From Kitasatospora sp. NBC_00240 (lineage in GTDB: Bacteria; Actinomycetota; Actinomycetes; Streptomycetales; Streptomycetaceae), in assembly GCF_026342405.1 (NCBI RefSeq), contig NZ_JAPEMU010000001.1, positions 1,178,001-1,242,000 of the forward strand: a stretch of 64,000 nt of DNA. Reading direction: 5' to 3'. The notes beneath the pieces are model-generated. The model saw nothing but the letters and a program-made list of their open reading frames with translations, was not told the DNA's origin and did no database searches. Positions 8,877 through 16,296 of this stretch are shown here, in pieces (position 1 is the first letter of the stretch; each line of letters opens with the position of its first letter). The translations under genes and the position numbers were made by a program.

Positions 8877-10080
8877 TATTCGTTTCCCCGATCGTTCGTG
8901 TGTGAGTGTTGAGGAGGTCGCGGGGGGTGCTGCCACGGAGATAGGCGTCGGCCGCATCCCGGGTCCGGTGGAAGATGTTTTGCTGCACCTTGCTGCCGCC
9001 GATGCGCAACTGCTGCCGCTCCAGAGCGGATCGCATCATCCGCGCGGACGTCGCGTAGTCGCGCCGCGCGAAGGCTGCGATTCCGTCGAAGAGCGGCCGG
9101 CACACCAGGTCGAAGAACTCCGGAGACTCACGATCGCGACAGGAGTTCACGATCCTGTCGAAGAGGCGGTAGTCCTCGGCCTTCGCGAACGCCATCGCAG
9201 CGTGCAGGTCGTTGAAGATGTAATTGGGGTCTGCCGCATAGGCGGCCCAGGCCTCCGCGAGCTTCTGCCAATGGGGCACCAGCATCTCGGAGAGATCCGG
9301 CCCTCCCAGCATCTCCAGCCGCCACAGCAGTGCGACCGCATCGAGGTCTTCCCAGGCTCCCGCCCTCGTCTTGCGGCGGACCTCCAGCTGGTAGCAGCGC
9401 AGAGCCTCGTCCAACTCGCCTTCGCCGAGCAGCCCTATGGCGAAGTGCCACCACATGTGGATGCGCATCGGCTCCGCCGCGCCCCACCCGTTGGAGTAGC
9501 GGGAGATGGATTCTTTCGCCGCCTCGTACTCGCGCAGCCTCTGCAACACGTGCACCTTGGCATGCAGCGCGTAGACGTCGTCGTGATTGATGCTCATTGC
9601 GCGCTCCGCGGCGGAGATCGCGTCGGAATAGTGCCCGCATTCCTCCAGGGCGAAGGCGAAGAGACCGTCGCTCAGGCCGGTGGCGCGGCGGGACATCGTG
9701 GGGCGCAGATCATTGAGAACCCGGCCCGTCTCAAGAAGTCCCTCGTTGTCCCCCAGAGAGAAATCGACCATGTGGGCGAGGAAGCCGGTGAGCAGCGCAG
9801 GTACTCCTCTGGAGTTGCGCAGGCTGCTCGCCAGCATCTCGCGAGCGCTCAGCAGGTCCCCACGTGCCCAGCTCAGCACCGCGTCGCGAATGGTGCGGAA
9901 CTCGGGGTCGAGAGTGGAAGGCGCAATGGCTTCGAGGATTTCGATTGCCTCACGACATCGCTCCGCCTCCATGTTGGTGACGCCTTCGGCGGCGACAACG
10001 AGGCCGTGGAACGGGTCGGATCTTCGCAGGGTGCGGGGATCGAGGCGGAGGGCTACGAGGTCTTCAACAATGTTTTCCAT
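8794..10080 (-). CDS. TTC38-like tetratricopeptide repeat protein
   Basis: A 428-residue alpha-helical repeat protein. The stretch with DVYALHAKVHVLQRLREYE and IHMWWHFAIGLLGEGELDEALRCYQ, followed by DAVALLWRLEMLGG, matches the tetratricopeptide repeat protein 38 family, whose biochemical role is not established. The ATG at 10080 overlaps the end of the MFS gene by 28 bases. The frame stays open 83 bases into the methyltransferase gene, so the last 25-30 residues may be read-through beyond the conserved domain. The conserved His-Trp-Trp-His pattern is unusual for a pure scaffold and could mark a catalytic site (inference). Confidence 0.75.
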   Translation of the reverse strand: MENIVEDLVALRLDPRTLRRSDPFHGLVVAAEGVTNMEAERCREAIEILEAIAPSTLDPEFRTIRDAVLSWARGDLLSAREMLASSLRNSRGVPALLTGFLAHMVDFSLGDNEGLLETGRVLNDLRPTMSRRATGLSDGLFAFALEECGHYSDAISAAERAMSINHDDVYALHAKVHVLQRLREYEAAKESISRYSNGWGAAEPMRIHMWWHFAIGLLGEGELDEALRCYQLEVRRKTRAGAWEDLDAVALLWRLEMLGGPDLSEMLVPHWQKLAEAWAAYAADPNYIFNDLHAAMAFAKAEDYRLFDRIVNSCRDRESPEFFDLVCRPLFDGIAAFARRDYATSARMMRSALERQQLRIGGSKVQQNIFHRTRDAADAYLRGSTPRDLLNTHTRTIGETNNDSETHGSHGHAGIGAARLSGAGVADG

Positions 10081-11228
10081 GTCCGGATCCCTTGGAACGA
10101 GTAGGACATAACGATGACGAGTAGGAACGGCGCAACCCACACCAGCGGTTGCGCAACACCGAAGACGAGGAAGACGACGGCCAGAATGGGAATCGCCGTG
10201 GCATTGCCGAGAGCGACCGCCTGACTGGTGACGGCAGCGTCGTAGTGGGTGGCGGTGTACTCCCGCAGCGCGATGCGCAGCGCGCCGAAGCCGACCCCCA
10301 GCGCGAAGGTGGAGAGCGCCATCGCGACCACGGAGGCTCCACCCGCCGGCAGCGCCCACAACACCCCGCCGACGAGGGTGCAGGCGATCACCAGCGTCGA
10401 GAGCATCGTGGAAGACAGCTTCGCCCGGGCCGAAACCACCCCTGCGACGATGACGCCGATGCCCAAGCAGGCGTCGACGACACCGACCGCGACCAGGCCG
10501 GCGCCACGGTCACTGACCTGGAGCGGAAGCATCAGATTGAACGCGCCGAGCACGGGCCAGACGAGCGCGAACGTGGCGATCAGACGCAGCGGAGCCACAG
10601 GTTTCGCGGCGACACCGGCCTCGGCCTCGACAGCTGTGTCGGCGACCGCAGCGGCACGTGCGCCGCCCGCCCAACTGAGCGCGGCAACCAGCACGAAACC
10701 TGCCGTCAGCGTCCGCACAATGCCGTGAATGCCCACCACTTGGATGATCACGGGGGCGAACAGCGGCCCGATCATCAGCGCCGCCTGATTGCCCGACATG
10801 GTGACGGAGCTGGCCCACGACACGTCCTGCCGCCGCTTCTCCTCATTGAACCAGCTTTCCCAGCTCGCCTCCAGCGAGAAGAAACCGACCCACATGAAGA
10901 AGTTCGCGACCACCAGCACGGTGGTGTTCTCCACGAAGAAACTGACCACGAGCGAAACCACGGCCACGTAGAGCAGGGAAAACACGGTCAGACGCTGCCC
11001 CGACATCGTTATGCGGCGGATCACGAGGGGCACCGCCAGCGCCGGCCCGTACGACAGGAGCGTCGAAATGACCAGCCGCCAATAACCGCCGGCCTCAGCA
11101 GTCGCGATCTGCCAGTTGATCACCACGAGGAAGGTGCCGGCAAAGAAGCGGTACAGGGTTGAAACAATAGTATATCGAATCATAAACGCCCCGCCGAGAC
11201 CTTCCTCATGTGCCCGATTTCTGATCAC
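10053..11228 (-). CDS. MFS transporter (exporter of the minus-strand block)
   Basis: A 391-residue membrane protein with about 11-12 hydrophobic segments, from VSTLYRFFAGTFLVVINW near the N-terminus to LVWVAPFLLVIVMSY at the end. The N-terminal part resembles the MFS_3 / non-ribosomal-product exporter type. GTG at 11228 overlaps the upstream ATP-grasp stop as GTGA; an ATG at 11183 (IRYTIVS) is an alternative start that is closer to the first membrane segment. It lies second in the operon, between the ligase and the repeat protein, so export of the pathway product is the likely job. Confidence 0.85.
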   Translation of the reverse strand: MIRNRAHEEGLGGAFMIRYTIVSTLYRFFAGTFLVVINWQIATAEAGGYWRLVISTLLSYGPALAVPLVIRRITMSGQRLTVFSLLYVAVVSLVVSFFVENTTVLVVANFFMWVGFFSLEASWESWFNEEKRRQDVSWASSVTMSGNQAALMIGPLFAPVIIQVVGIHGIVRTLTAGFVLVAALSWAGGARAAAVADTAVEAEAGVAAKPVAPLRLIATFALVWPVLGAFNLMLPLQVSDRGAGLVAVGVVDACLGIGVIVAGVVSARAKLSSTMLSTLVIACTLVGGVLWALPAGGASVVAMALSTFALGVGFGALRIALREYTATHYDAAVTSQAVALGNATAIPILAVVFLVFGVAQPLVWVAPFLLVIVMSYSFQGIRTWKTLLKTS

Positions 11229-12472
11229 CCAAAGATTTCGGCGGAGAGCTTCTCCGCCAGCTCAACAGGCATCGTGGTGCGCTCGGTGAAGATTTCGTCC
11301 CACACCATTTCGACCACGCCGTCCCGGGTGCTCCAGTCCGCGACGGGCTTCACGACATCGCCGGGCTTCTTGGACACGGAGACGGAGACCACGCTCTCGG
11401 GAAGGTCCTCGGGAATCCCCACCGAGGCGATCACCCCCGGCTGTGCCTTCAGGAACGCCACGGCACTGCTTCGGACGGGATCGCGCTGCACCAGCGGGAA
11501 GGGATCGATCCCCAGGTAGGACGCCACGTGCAGGGCGTAGGGGTTGTACCCGTAGGCACGCTCCACCTGATCCATGATGCCGTCGCCGCCGGGACGAGCT
11601 GCCGCCTCGATGAGCCACGGAGCGCCCTTGCTGTCGAATTTGATCTCGACGTGCGCGACCCCGCGATCGATTCCGAGGGCCTCGCACGCCTTCTCCGCCA
11701 AGGTCGTCAACGCCGTGTCACCCGTACGGTGGCTGGGCACGAGGTGGCCCACCTCGGCGAAGACAGGGGGTGGCGAAAGATACTTCTCGGTGACCGCGAG
11801 CGTTGTGCGCCGATCACCGTGGCACAGCACCTCGACGGAGACCTCCTCCTGGGAGTCCACGTACTGCTCCACCAAGTAGCGGGTGCCGTCGATGGGGAAA
11901 TCGTCGCGGTAGCGCTCGATGTGCTCCACCGAGGCCGCGAAGGCGGTAATCGCCTCGGCACGTGTACGGGCGAGGCTGACTCCGCCGCTGCCGCTGAAGT
12001 CGACGGGCTTCAGGACGACCGGGAACCCGATCTCCTCGGTCGCCGCCAGCATCTCCGCCTCGGAGGCGACGGAGATGGAGCGCGGGGTCGGCAGGCCCGC
12101 CGCCTCGAAACGCGCCTTCATCGCGTACTTGTCACGTGTGACATGTGCCGAATCGGCCGAGAGTCCGGGCAGTCCGTACTCCTTCGCGACGGCACTCCCC
12201 GACGGCACGCCCCAGTCGTTGATGGGCACGACTGCCGCAAGGTCCCAGCCGCGCTGCTTCCACTCGGCCACCGCCGCGAGCACGGAATCGGCGTAGCCGT
12301 CATCCGCCGCTATCACGCGGTCGAAGAAGCGCTGGGGGAATCGCAACGGATCGAGCGCTGTGATCCACACGGGCATGGAACTCGCGTCCTTGGCACCCGA
12401 GAAGGAGCGCTCGCGCAGGAAGTAGCTCGTGCCGAGCCCCAAGAGAAGGACATACGACCGATTCGTATCCAT
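11225..12472 (-). CDS. ATP-grasp carboxylate-amine ligase
   Basis: A 415-residue ATP-grasp enzyme of the amino-acid/dipeptide ligase type, distinct from RimK-type peptide maturases. Visible are the pre-ATP-grasp domain (residues 1-110), the ATP-binding strand VTRDKYAMKARFEAAGLPTP, the glycine-rich loop VVLKPVDFSGSGGVSL, and the Mg-binding end VEIKFDSKGAPWLIEAAARPGGDG. Such enzymes activate a carboxylate as acyl phosphate and join it to an amine. The ATG is preceded by GGAGAG. It is the first gene of the minus block, which it shares with the exporter, repeat protein, methyltransferase and monooxygenase. This composition suggests a small amide or dipeptide product; the substrate cannot be read from sequence. 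Confidence 0.9.
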   Translation of the reverse strand: MDTNRSYVLLLGLGTSYFLRERSFSGAKDASSMPVWITALDPLRFPQRFFDRVIAADDGYADSVLAAVAEWKQRGWDLAAVVPINDWGVPSGSAVAKEYGLPGLSADSAHVTRDKYAMKARFEAAGLPTPRSISVASEAEMLAATEEIGFPVVLKPVDFSGSGGVSLARTRAEAITAFAASVEHIERYRDDFPIDGTRYLVEQYVDSQEEVSVEVLCHGDRRTTLAVTEKYLSPPPVFAEVGHLVPSHRTGDTALTTLAEKACEALGIDRGVAHVEIKFDSKGAPWLIEAAARPGGDGIMDQVERAYGYNPYALHVASYLGIDPFPLVQRDPVRSSAVAFLKAQPGVIASVGIPEDLPESVVSVSVSKKPGDVVKPVADWSTRDGVVEMVWDEIFTERTTMPVELAEKLSAEIFG

Positions 12473-12496
12473 ATGATCAACTCTCCGTCGGTTCTG

Positions 12497-12781
12497 TTAC
12501 GGGACGTGCGGAGGCGACGGTCGCCGTCGCTGCTGGGGGTGTCTTCGAGGAGGGCGACCGGTTCGCGCCGGCTCGGACGCCGGGCCTGAGTGGCCCGCTG
12601 GAGGGACCTCAGACGGCGGTGGCTGAGGCAGGAGAGTCATTGGCGTCGCTGCACCATCACGCATGTACGTGGCCACCCATCGGATGGGGGTGGACACGGA
12701 GAGCCGTCCCAAGTGAGCTTCGTTGCGGAATCGCAGCGTCCAGAATGGCCAACGTGACATGTCCCGCTGACGTTTGGTCAC
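12497..12781 (-). CDS. Doubtful small protein directly upstream of the ATP-grasp gene
   Basis: A 94-residue frame (GTG at 12781, or ATG at 12760 giving 87 residues) ending 24 bases before the ATP-grasp start, in the same orientation, with AGGAG 10 bases before the GTG. It begins with basic and aromatic residues (MSRWPFWTLRFRNE) and ends Pro/Arg-rich, the latter looking like non-coding high-GC translation. Position and the PFxxLRF-like piece make a leader or precursor peptide conceivable, but codon use is not that of a typical gene and I do not recognise a family. It may equally be untranslated leader. Confidence 0.2.
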   Translation of the reverse strand: MTKRQRDMSRWPFWTLRFRNEAHLGRLSVSTPIRWVATYMRDGAATPMTLLPQPPPSEVPPAGHSGPASEPARTGRPPRRHPQQRRRPSPPHVP

Positions 12782-12951
12782 GATAGACACTCTCCTGCAA
12801 CAGGATCAAGTCACGACCCCAGAGTGTCCCGGGATGTCTGGTTTGATCTGATGATCTTGGTGGGCGCCTGGACGCAGAACGAGCACGGCGCTTGTGGATC
12901 ACGGAGTTCTCTACGCTGCCACGATCTGCAAGGGCCGTGCTCGTCGCTCCA

Positions 12952-13420
12952 ACCTTCCCTCTGGCGCCGCCGGATGGGCCTTGCCCGACCGCGCTGCCGG
13001 CGTCCTGGGAGTCGGTTGTCCCCGAGGGGCTGCTGGACGTTCTCGCTCAGGCCCCTGATCCGCGAGGTCCGCGCGGGGTGCACTACCGGCCGGCCACCCT
13101 GCTCTCGATCGGTGACTGCGCGATTGACCACGGCGTACCACAACTCCACTCTCTCCATGGGTGAATGGGCGCATCGCTGTGACCAGCCGGTCCTGTCCGC
13201 CCTGGGCTGTGCCGTAGGCGTCACGCAGGGTCTTCTCGTCCGGGCAACGGACTTGGCCGGTCAGTGGATGGTAGGGAACGGTGATCACCCCGGACGCGCT
13301 GGACGCCCGGCGCGAACACGCCCGCCACCTGGTCGAGGAGCGCGGGGCGCACTACCTGCTCAGTCCCAAGGACAATCAGAAGAACCTCGCCTGCCAGCTC
13401 AAGTCCCCTCCCTGGGAACG
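12952..13420 (+). pseudogene. ISAs1-family transposase relic
   Basis: Pieces of an ISAs1-type DDE transposase in different frames. The N-terminal segment is LLDVLAQAPDPRGPRGVHYR with ATLLSIGDCAIDHG after it (13030-13130), then a shifted GEWAHR, then the catalytic-region piece ITPDALDARREHARHLVEER with GAHYLLSPKDNQKNL (13281-13390). Frameshifts and missing segments leave it inactive. It sits between the two divergent blocks and may show that one of them was brought in or rearranged by mobile elements. Confidence 0.75.
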
Positions 13421-14204
13421 GATTCCGGTCCTGCGCCGCAGCGCCGCGCGCGCACTGGATCAGAGACGTCACCTTCGGAGAGACGCCCGCACCCCATCCG
13501 CACCCGCAACGCCCCGCCGTCGTGGCCACCTTGAGCGACATCGTGCGCGGCACCCTCCGAGCAGCCGGCCGGACCAACACCGCCGGCCTGCGAGGGAAGG
13601 CGGGGCCCACGCGGAGGAGAGGCGCAAATCGCCTCTGAGCTGCTCGAGTTGCCAGCCAGGCCCGCTCCGGCCGCAACCCGGCGAACGCCTCCGCTCCGAG
13701 GGCGTAGCCCCTCAACACGTCTGCAATACAGCCGAAATACCCCGTTCGCGTCCTGATCACCGTCTCGCATCTCGAGATATCGCTATGGACGGCTGGTGGG
13801 TGCACCGCTACGATCCATTTCCACGGTCCCGGGGGGGACGGTCAGATCCGGTTGTCCGCCCCTGGCTGGGAAGTTCTCACGTCAATGGCGCCGTGAGCTG
13901 AAGAGCTCAGAGACAGCAGCCATGGACGAACGGGGCGTGGTCAATGCGCATGAGAAGTTTCCCTGCATCCTGAGCCACCCTCAGTGCGCATGGTCCGGCT
14001 CATGGCCCGCCCCCACGCACCCCGGCGCCCGCTTCTCGCTCGCGCCGACTCCACTCGGAGCAGTCCACCGACGTGTTCGTCGTCCACCACCCCGAGTCCA
14101 CGTACGTCAACGCCCGCCGAGCACCGGTGAGGCGCTGATTTCTCCGGCTGTACTCACGGTTGGGGATGTCCAGGAGTTCAGTCAACGAAAGATTGGTGGA
14201 GAGA

Positions 14205-14348
14205 ATGAATCAGGAAACGATTCTGGCCGAGTTCGACGTGACCGAGTTCAACAACTCGTCGATCAACAACATGATGCGGTTCACCGACTTCGCGCCGCTG
14301 ACGCAGTCGGAAGAGGCGTCGGCCGAGCAGGCCATCGCCATCGGCTGA
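14205..14348 (+). CDS. Small Asn-rich peptide, candidate RiPP precursor
   Basis: A 47-residue peptide with ATG at 14205 after a GGTGGAGAGA ribosome site. The composition is acidic. Residues 10-15 are FDVTEF, residues 16-22 are NNSSINN, followed by MMRFTDF, APLTQ, and an Ala/Glu-rich end closing with AIAIG. It has no Cys, no membrane segment and no known domain. It is followed by a strong hairpin and then, in the same direction, by an unknown protein, a DUF6445-like dioxygenase candidate, a pentapeptide-repeat protein and an exporter. That arrangement is typical of a precursor peptide transcribed in excess over its modifying enzymes. The Asn/Ser cluster would be a plausible site for hydroxylation. 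I do not recognise the peptide family. Confidence 0.65.
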   Translation: MNQETILAEFDVTEFNNSSINNMMRFTDFAPLTQSEEASAEQAIAIG

Positions 14349-14372
14349 ATCTGAATCACTTGTGTACGCCGT

Positions 14373-14401
14373 CCGGGGCGGGCCCACAGGGTCCGCCCCG
14401 G
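14373..14401 (+). terminator. Hairpin between peptide gene and downstream genes (attenuator-like)
   Basis: Inverted repeat with 12-base arms (CCGGGGCGGGCC / GGTCCGCCCCGG, one mismatch) and a 5-base loop, 25 bases after the peptide stop and 33 bases before the next start. There is no U-tract. Placed inside an apparent operon, it would allow partial termination and so more peptide mRNA than enzyme mRNA. Confidence 0.7.
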
Positions 14402-14433
14402 TGGTCCGGGGAGTGGGAGCGGAGGTATGCGGA

Positions 14434-14868
14434 ATGCGTAGCGCGTTCTATTCGATGAACGGGCCCGATATGGCGCCGAACCCGGACGGAGGGGTTTTCA
14501 GCGTCAGGATGCCGGACTCCGACATCGTGGGCATGGACAGGGCTTCCGTCGTCCGCCGCGTGGAGCGGCTGACGCGGGCGGCGACGGGTGAACGTCTCGA
14601 CGTGCAACGGGTGGCAGTCGATCTGCCGGTTGAGTTCGAGATGGCCGAAGGCGAGTGGATCGCCCTGGTCAACAGGGGTGAAACTGCTGCGGGTTGGGTG
14701 GTGCTCAACGCGCCGGGTTCGGCGCTGGTCCGCCTCTCTCCAGGCCGCACGGTTCTCTGCGACCGCGCTCATGCCGGCGTGTCGTACGTGCCTCCGGGCA
14801 AGCCGGGGCTCCTGCCGGACTCGCCTGAACCGCAGTGGGGCGCACGGACGGAAGGTGCTGGGGCATGA
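14434..14868 (+). CDS. Unknown 144-residue protein of the peptide locus
   Basis: Start ATG at 14434 is preceded by GGAGG. The protein has no recognised domain. The middle (ERLDVQRVAVDLPVEFEMAE, WIALVNRGETAAGWVVLNAPG) is rich in predicted beta strands, and the C-terminus is Pro/Gly-rich. It has one Cys and no membrane segment. Its stop overlaps the start of the DUF6445-like gene (ATGA), so the two are translationally coupled and may work together, for example as peptide-binding subunit and enzyme (inference). Confidence 0.7.
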   Translation: MRSAFYSMNGPDMAPNPDGGVFSVRMPDSDIVGMDRASVVRRVERLTRAATGERLDVQRVAVDLPVEFEMAEGEWIALVNRGETAAGWVVLNAPGSALVRLSPGRTVLCDRAHAGVSYVPPGKPGLLPDSPEPQWGARTEGAGA

Positions 14869-15524
14869 GCGGCGGAGACCGAATCATCGTCGTGGACCAC
14901 TTCTACGCCGACCCTGACAAGACCCGTGACTTCGCCCTTTCCCACAAATACCGAAGCGCCGCCGCCTTCAACTATCCGGGCTGGCAGAGCGAGAAGATGG
15001 TGCAGAGCCCCGCACTCGTCGAGGCCTTTTCGGAACTCATCGGCGCGGCCGCGGTGGTGGATTTCGACTCGTTCACCTTCGGCGGGTTCAGACTGGCCAC
15101 GGAGGAGACCGGGCGGCTCGCGAACGTCCACGCGGACCAGGCCGCCGACTGGGCCGGAATGGTCTACCTGACGCCGAATGCGCCGGACAATGCGGGCACC
15201 GGCTTCTTCCGGCACCGGGCGACCGGACTCGAACGTCCGCCGACCGATGCGGAGGCGCGGGCCGCGGGATACGGGGACGCCTTCTCGTTCGAGGAACGGG
15301 CCATCATCCCCGACTACGCGAACGTGACTGCCTGGGAACTCGTCGAGTGGGTGGCTCCGGTCTACAACAGGCTGATTCTCTTTCGAGGCAGCGAGCTGTA
15401 TCACGCCTCCCTGGGAGGCTGCGGGAACTCCCCTGAAACGGCCCGGCTCACACACAACTTCTTCTTCAACGAGGTGTCGTCGCAGGGACCTGTCTCCCTC
15501 CATGACGGCCGAATCGGAAAGTAG
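14865..15524 (+). CDS. DUF6445-like protein, candidate 2OG/Fe(II)-dioxygenase-fold enzyme
   Basis: A 219-residue protein resembling DUF6445 members, which are distantly related to the 2-oxoglutarate/Fe(II) dioxygenases. Recognised segments are IIVVDHFYADPDKTRDFAL at the start and NVHADQAADWAGMVYLTPNA, where His and Asp would form the HxD metal motif. GTGFFRHRATG, then RLILFRGSELYHAS (second His) and a later Arg in ARLTHNFFF complete the likely site. The distal His and the Arg fit iron and 2-oxoglutarate binding in the double-stranded beta-helix fold. The gene is coupled to the unknown gene before it (ATGA overlap) and followed directly by the pentapeptide-repeat gene. Hydroxylation of the 47-residue peptide is the working hypothesis. 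Confidence 0.75.
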   Translation: MSGGDRIIVVDHFYADPDKTRDFALSHKYRSAAAFNYPGWQSEKMVQSPALVEAFSELIGAAAVVDFDSFTFGGFRLATEETGRLANVHADQAADWAGMVYLTPNAPDNAGTGFFRHRATGLERPPTDAEARAAGYGDAFSFEERAIIPDYANVTAWELVEWVAPVYNRLILFRGSELYHASLGGCGNSPETARLTHNFFFNEVSSQGPVSLHDGRIGK

Positions 15525-16289
15525 GTGGCCGCAGTGCGCTCGTTGGTGTCGGTCGCGAGGGGATGTCGTCCCGAAGTTCCGGACGCAGAGGTACCGAGCC
15601 TCGCGCTGATCCCCTTGTCCGGGGCGCTGCTCACCTGCGAGGGCGAGGACGTGGTGACGCCCGGGCTGCAGAACACCGCGTTCCGTCCGACTCTTCCTCT
15701 TGTCACCGGCAGGAGCGCGGGAGAGCTGAGCGGAACAGGGCTGGGGCTGCGGACACTTGCCCTGGTCTCGGAGGAATTCGACGGCGCGGACCAGCAGACC
15801 CTGGTGCTGCACACCGTCGTCGACGGCTGGAACCTGATACGCCGTGACGGCCCGGGCATGGATCTGCGACGGGCCGATCTGCGGGGTGCCGGCCTCGCCC
15901 ATGCCGATCTGCGCGGCGCCGATCTCCGGGGCGCCGATCTGCGGGGTGCCGACCTCGAACGCGCCGACCTGCGGGGTGCGTTGCTTCAGGGTGCCGATCT
16001 GCGTGGCGCCGTACTGAAGCGGACGAACCTCATCGATGCCGACCTGCGGGAAGCGGATCTGCGGCGGGTCGACCTGAGCCACAGCGACTTCCGCGGCGCC
16101 GAGTTCGCTCGCTCGGCACTCCGGGGCGCCGAGGTGTGGTCGGCGTTCGTGGGCGACGCGTCGATGGAGGACGCCTACCTCGACGGTGTGGAGATGTCCC
16201 GTGCCGATGAGAGGGGGCGGCGTCGCCGGGAACCTCGGGACGCCAACCCGCCTGCAGCCGCCGCGGCATCCTCACGAAGTGACAGCTGA
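15525..16289 (+). CDS. Pentapeptide-repeat protein
   Basis: A 254-residue protein starting at GTG 15525, the codon immediately after the DUF6445-like stop (a second GTG at 15534 is also possible). Residues 1-110 are a non-repetitive domain (LALIPLSGALLTCEGEDVVT, LVLHTVVDGWNLI). Residues 112 to about 225 are tandem A(D)LRG-type pentapeptides (for instance LRGADLRGADLRGADLERAD), which fold into a right-handed quadrilateral beta-helix. The tail is Arg- and Ala-rich. Pentapeptide proteins of the Qnr/MfpA/AlbG type protect DNA gyrase from inhibitors, and others serve as scaffolds. In this locus self-resistance or a peptide-modification scaffold are both possible. Confidence 0.85.
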   Translation: MAAVRSLVSVARGCRPEVPDAEVPSLALIPLSGALLTCEGEDVVTPGLQNTAFRPTLPLVTGRSAGELSGTGLGLRTLALVSEEFDGADQQTLVLHTVVDGWNLIRRDGPGMDLRRADLRGAGLAHADLRGADLRGADLRGADLERADLRGALLQGADLRGAVLKRTNLIDADLREADLRRVDLSHSDFRGAEFARSALRGAEVWSAFVGDASMEDAYLDGVEMSRADERGRRRREPRDANPPAAAAASSRSDS

Positions 16290-16296
16290 GCCGTAA

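Larger units (their letters stand above)
12473..14204. other. Intergenic region between the divergent blocks
   Basis: About 1.7 kb between the ATP-grasp gene and the small peptide gene. It must hold promoters of both blocks, but no clear -35/-10 pair was recognised. It contains an ISAs1-type transposase relic (12952-13420) and a doubtful small minus-strand frame (12497-12781). Further short coding-like scraps in several frames follow, for example TDVFVVHHPESTYVNARR on the plus strand at about 14060-14130. The base composition is less biased than in the right half of the window. Confidence 0.5.

Noticed and set aside
14000..14185. A 61-residue minus-strand ORF before the peptide gene
   Set aside because: It has a Trp-Trp segment, but no clear ribosome site and no family. 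It runs opposite to the locus and is probably debris.
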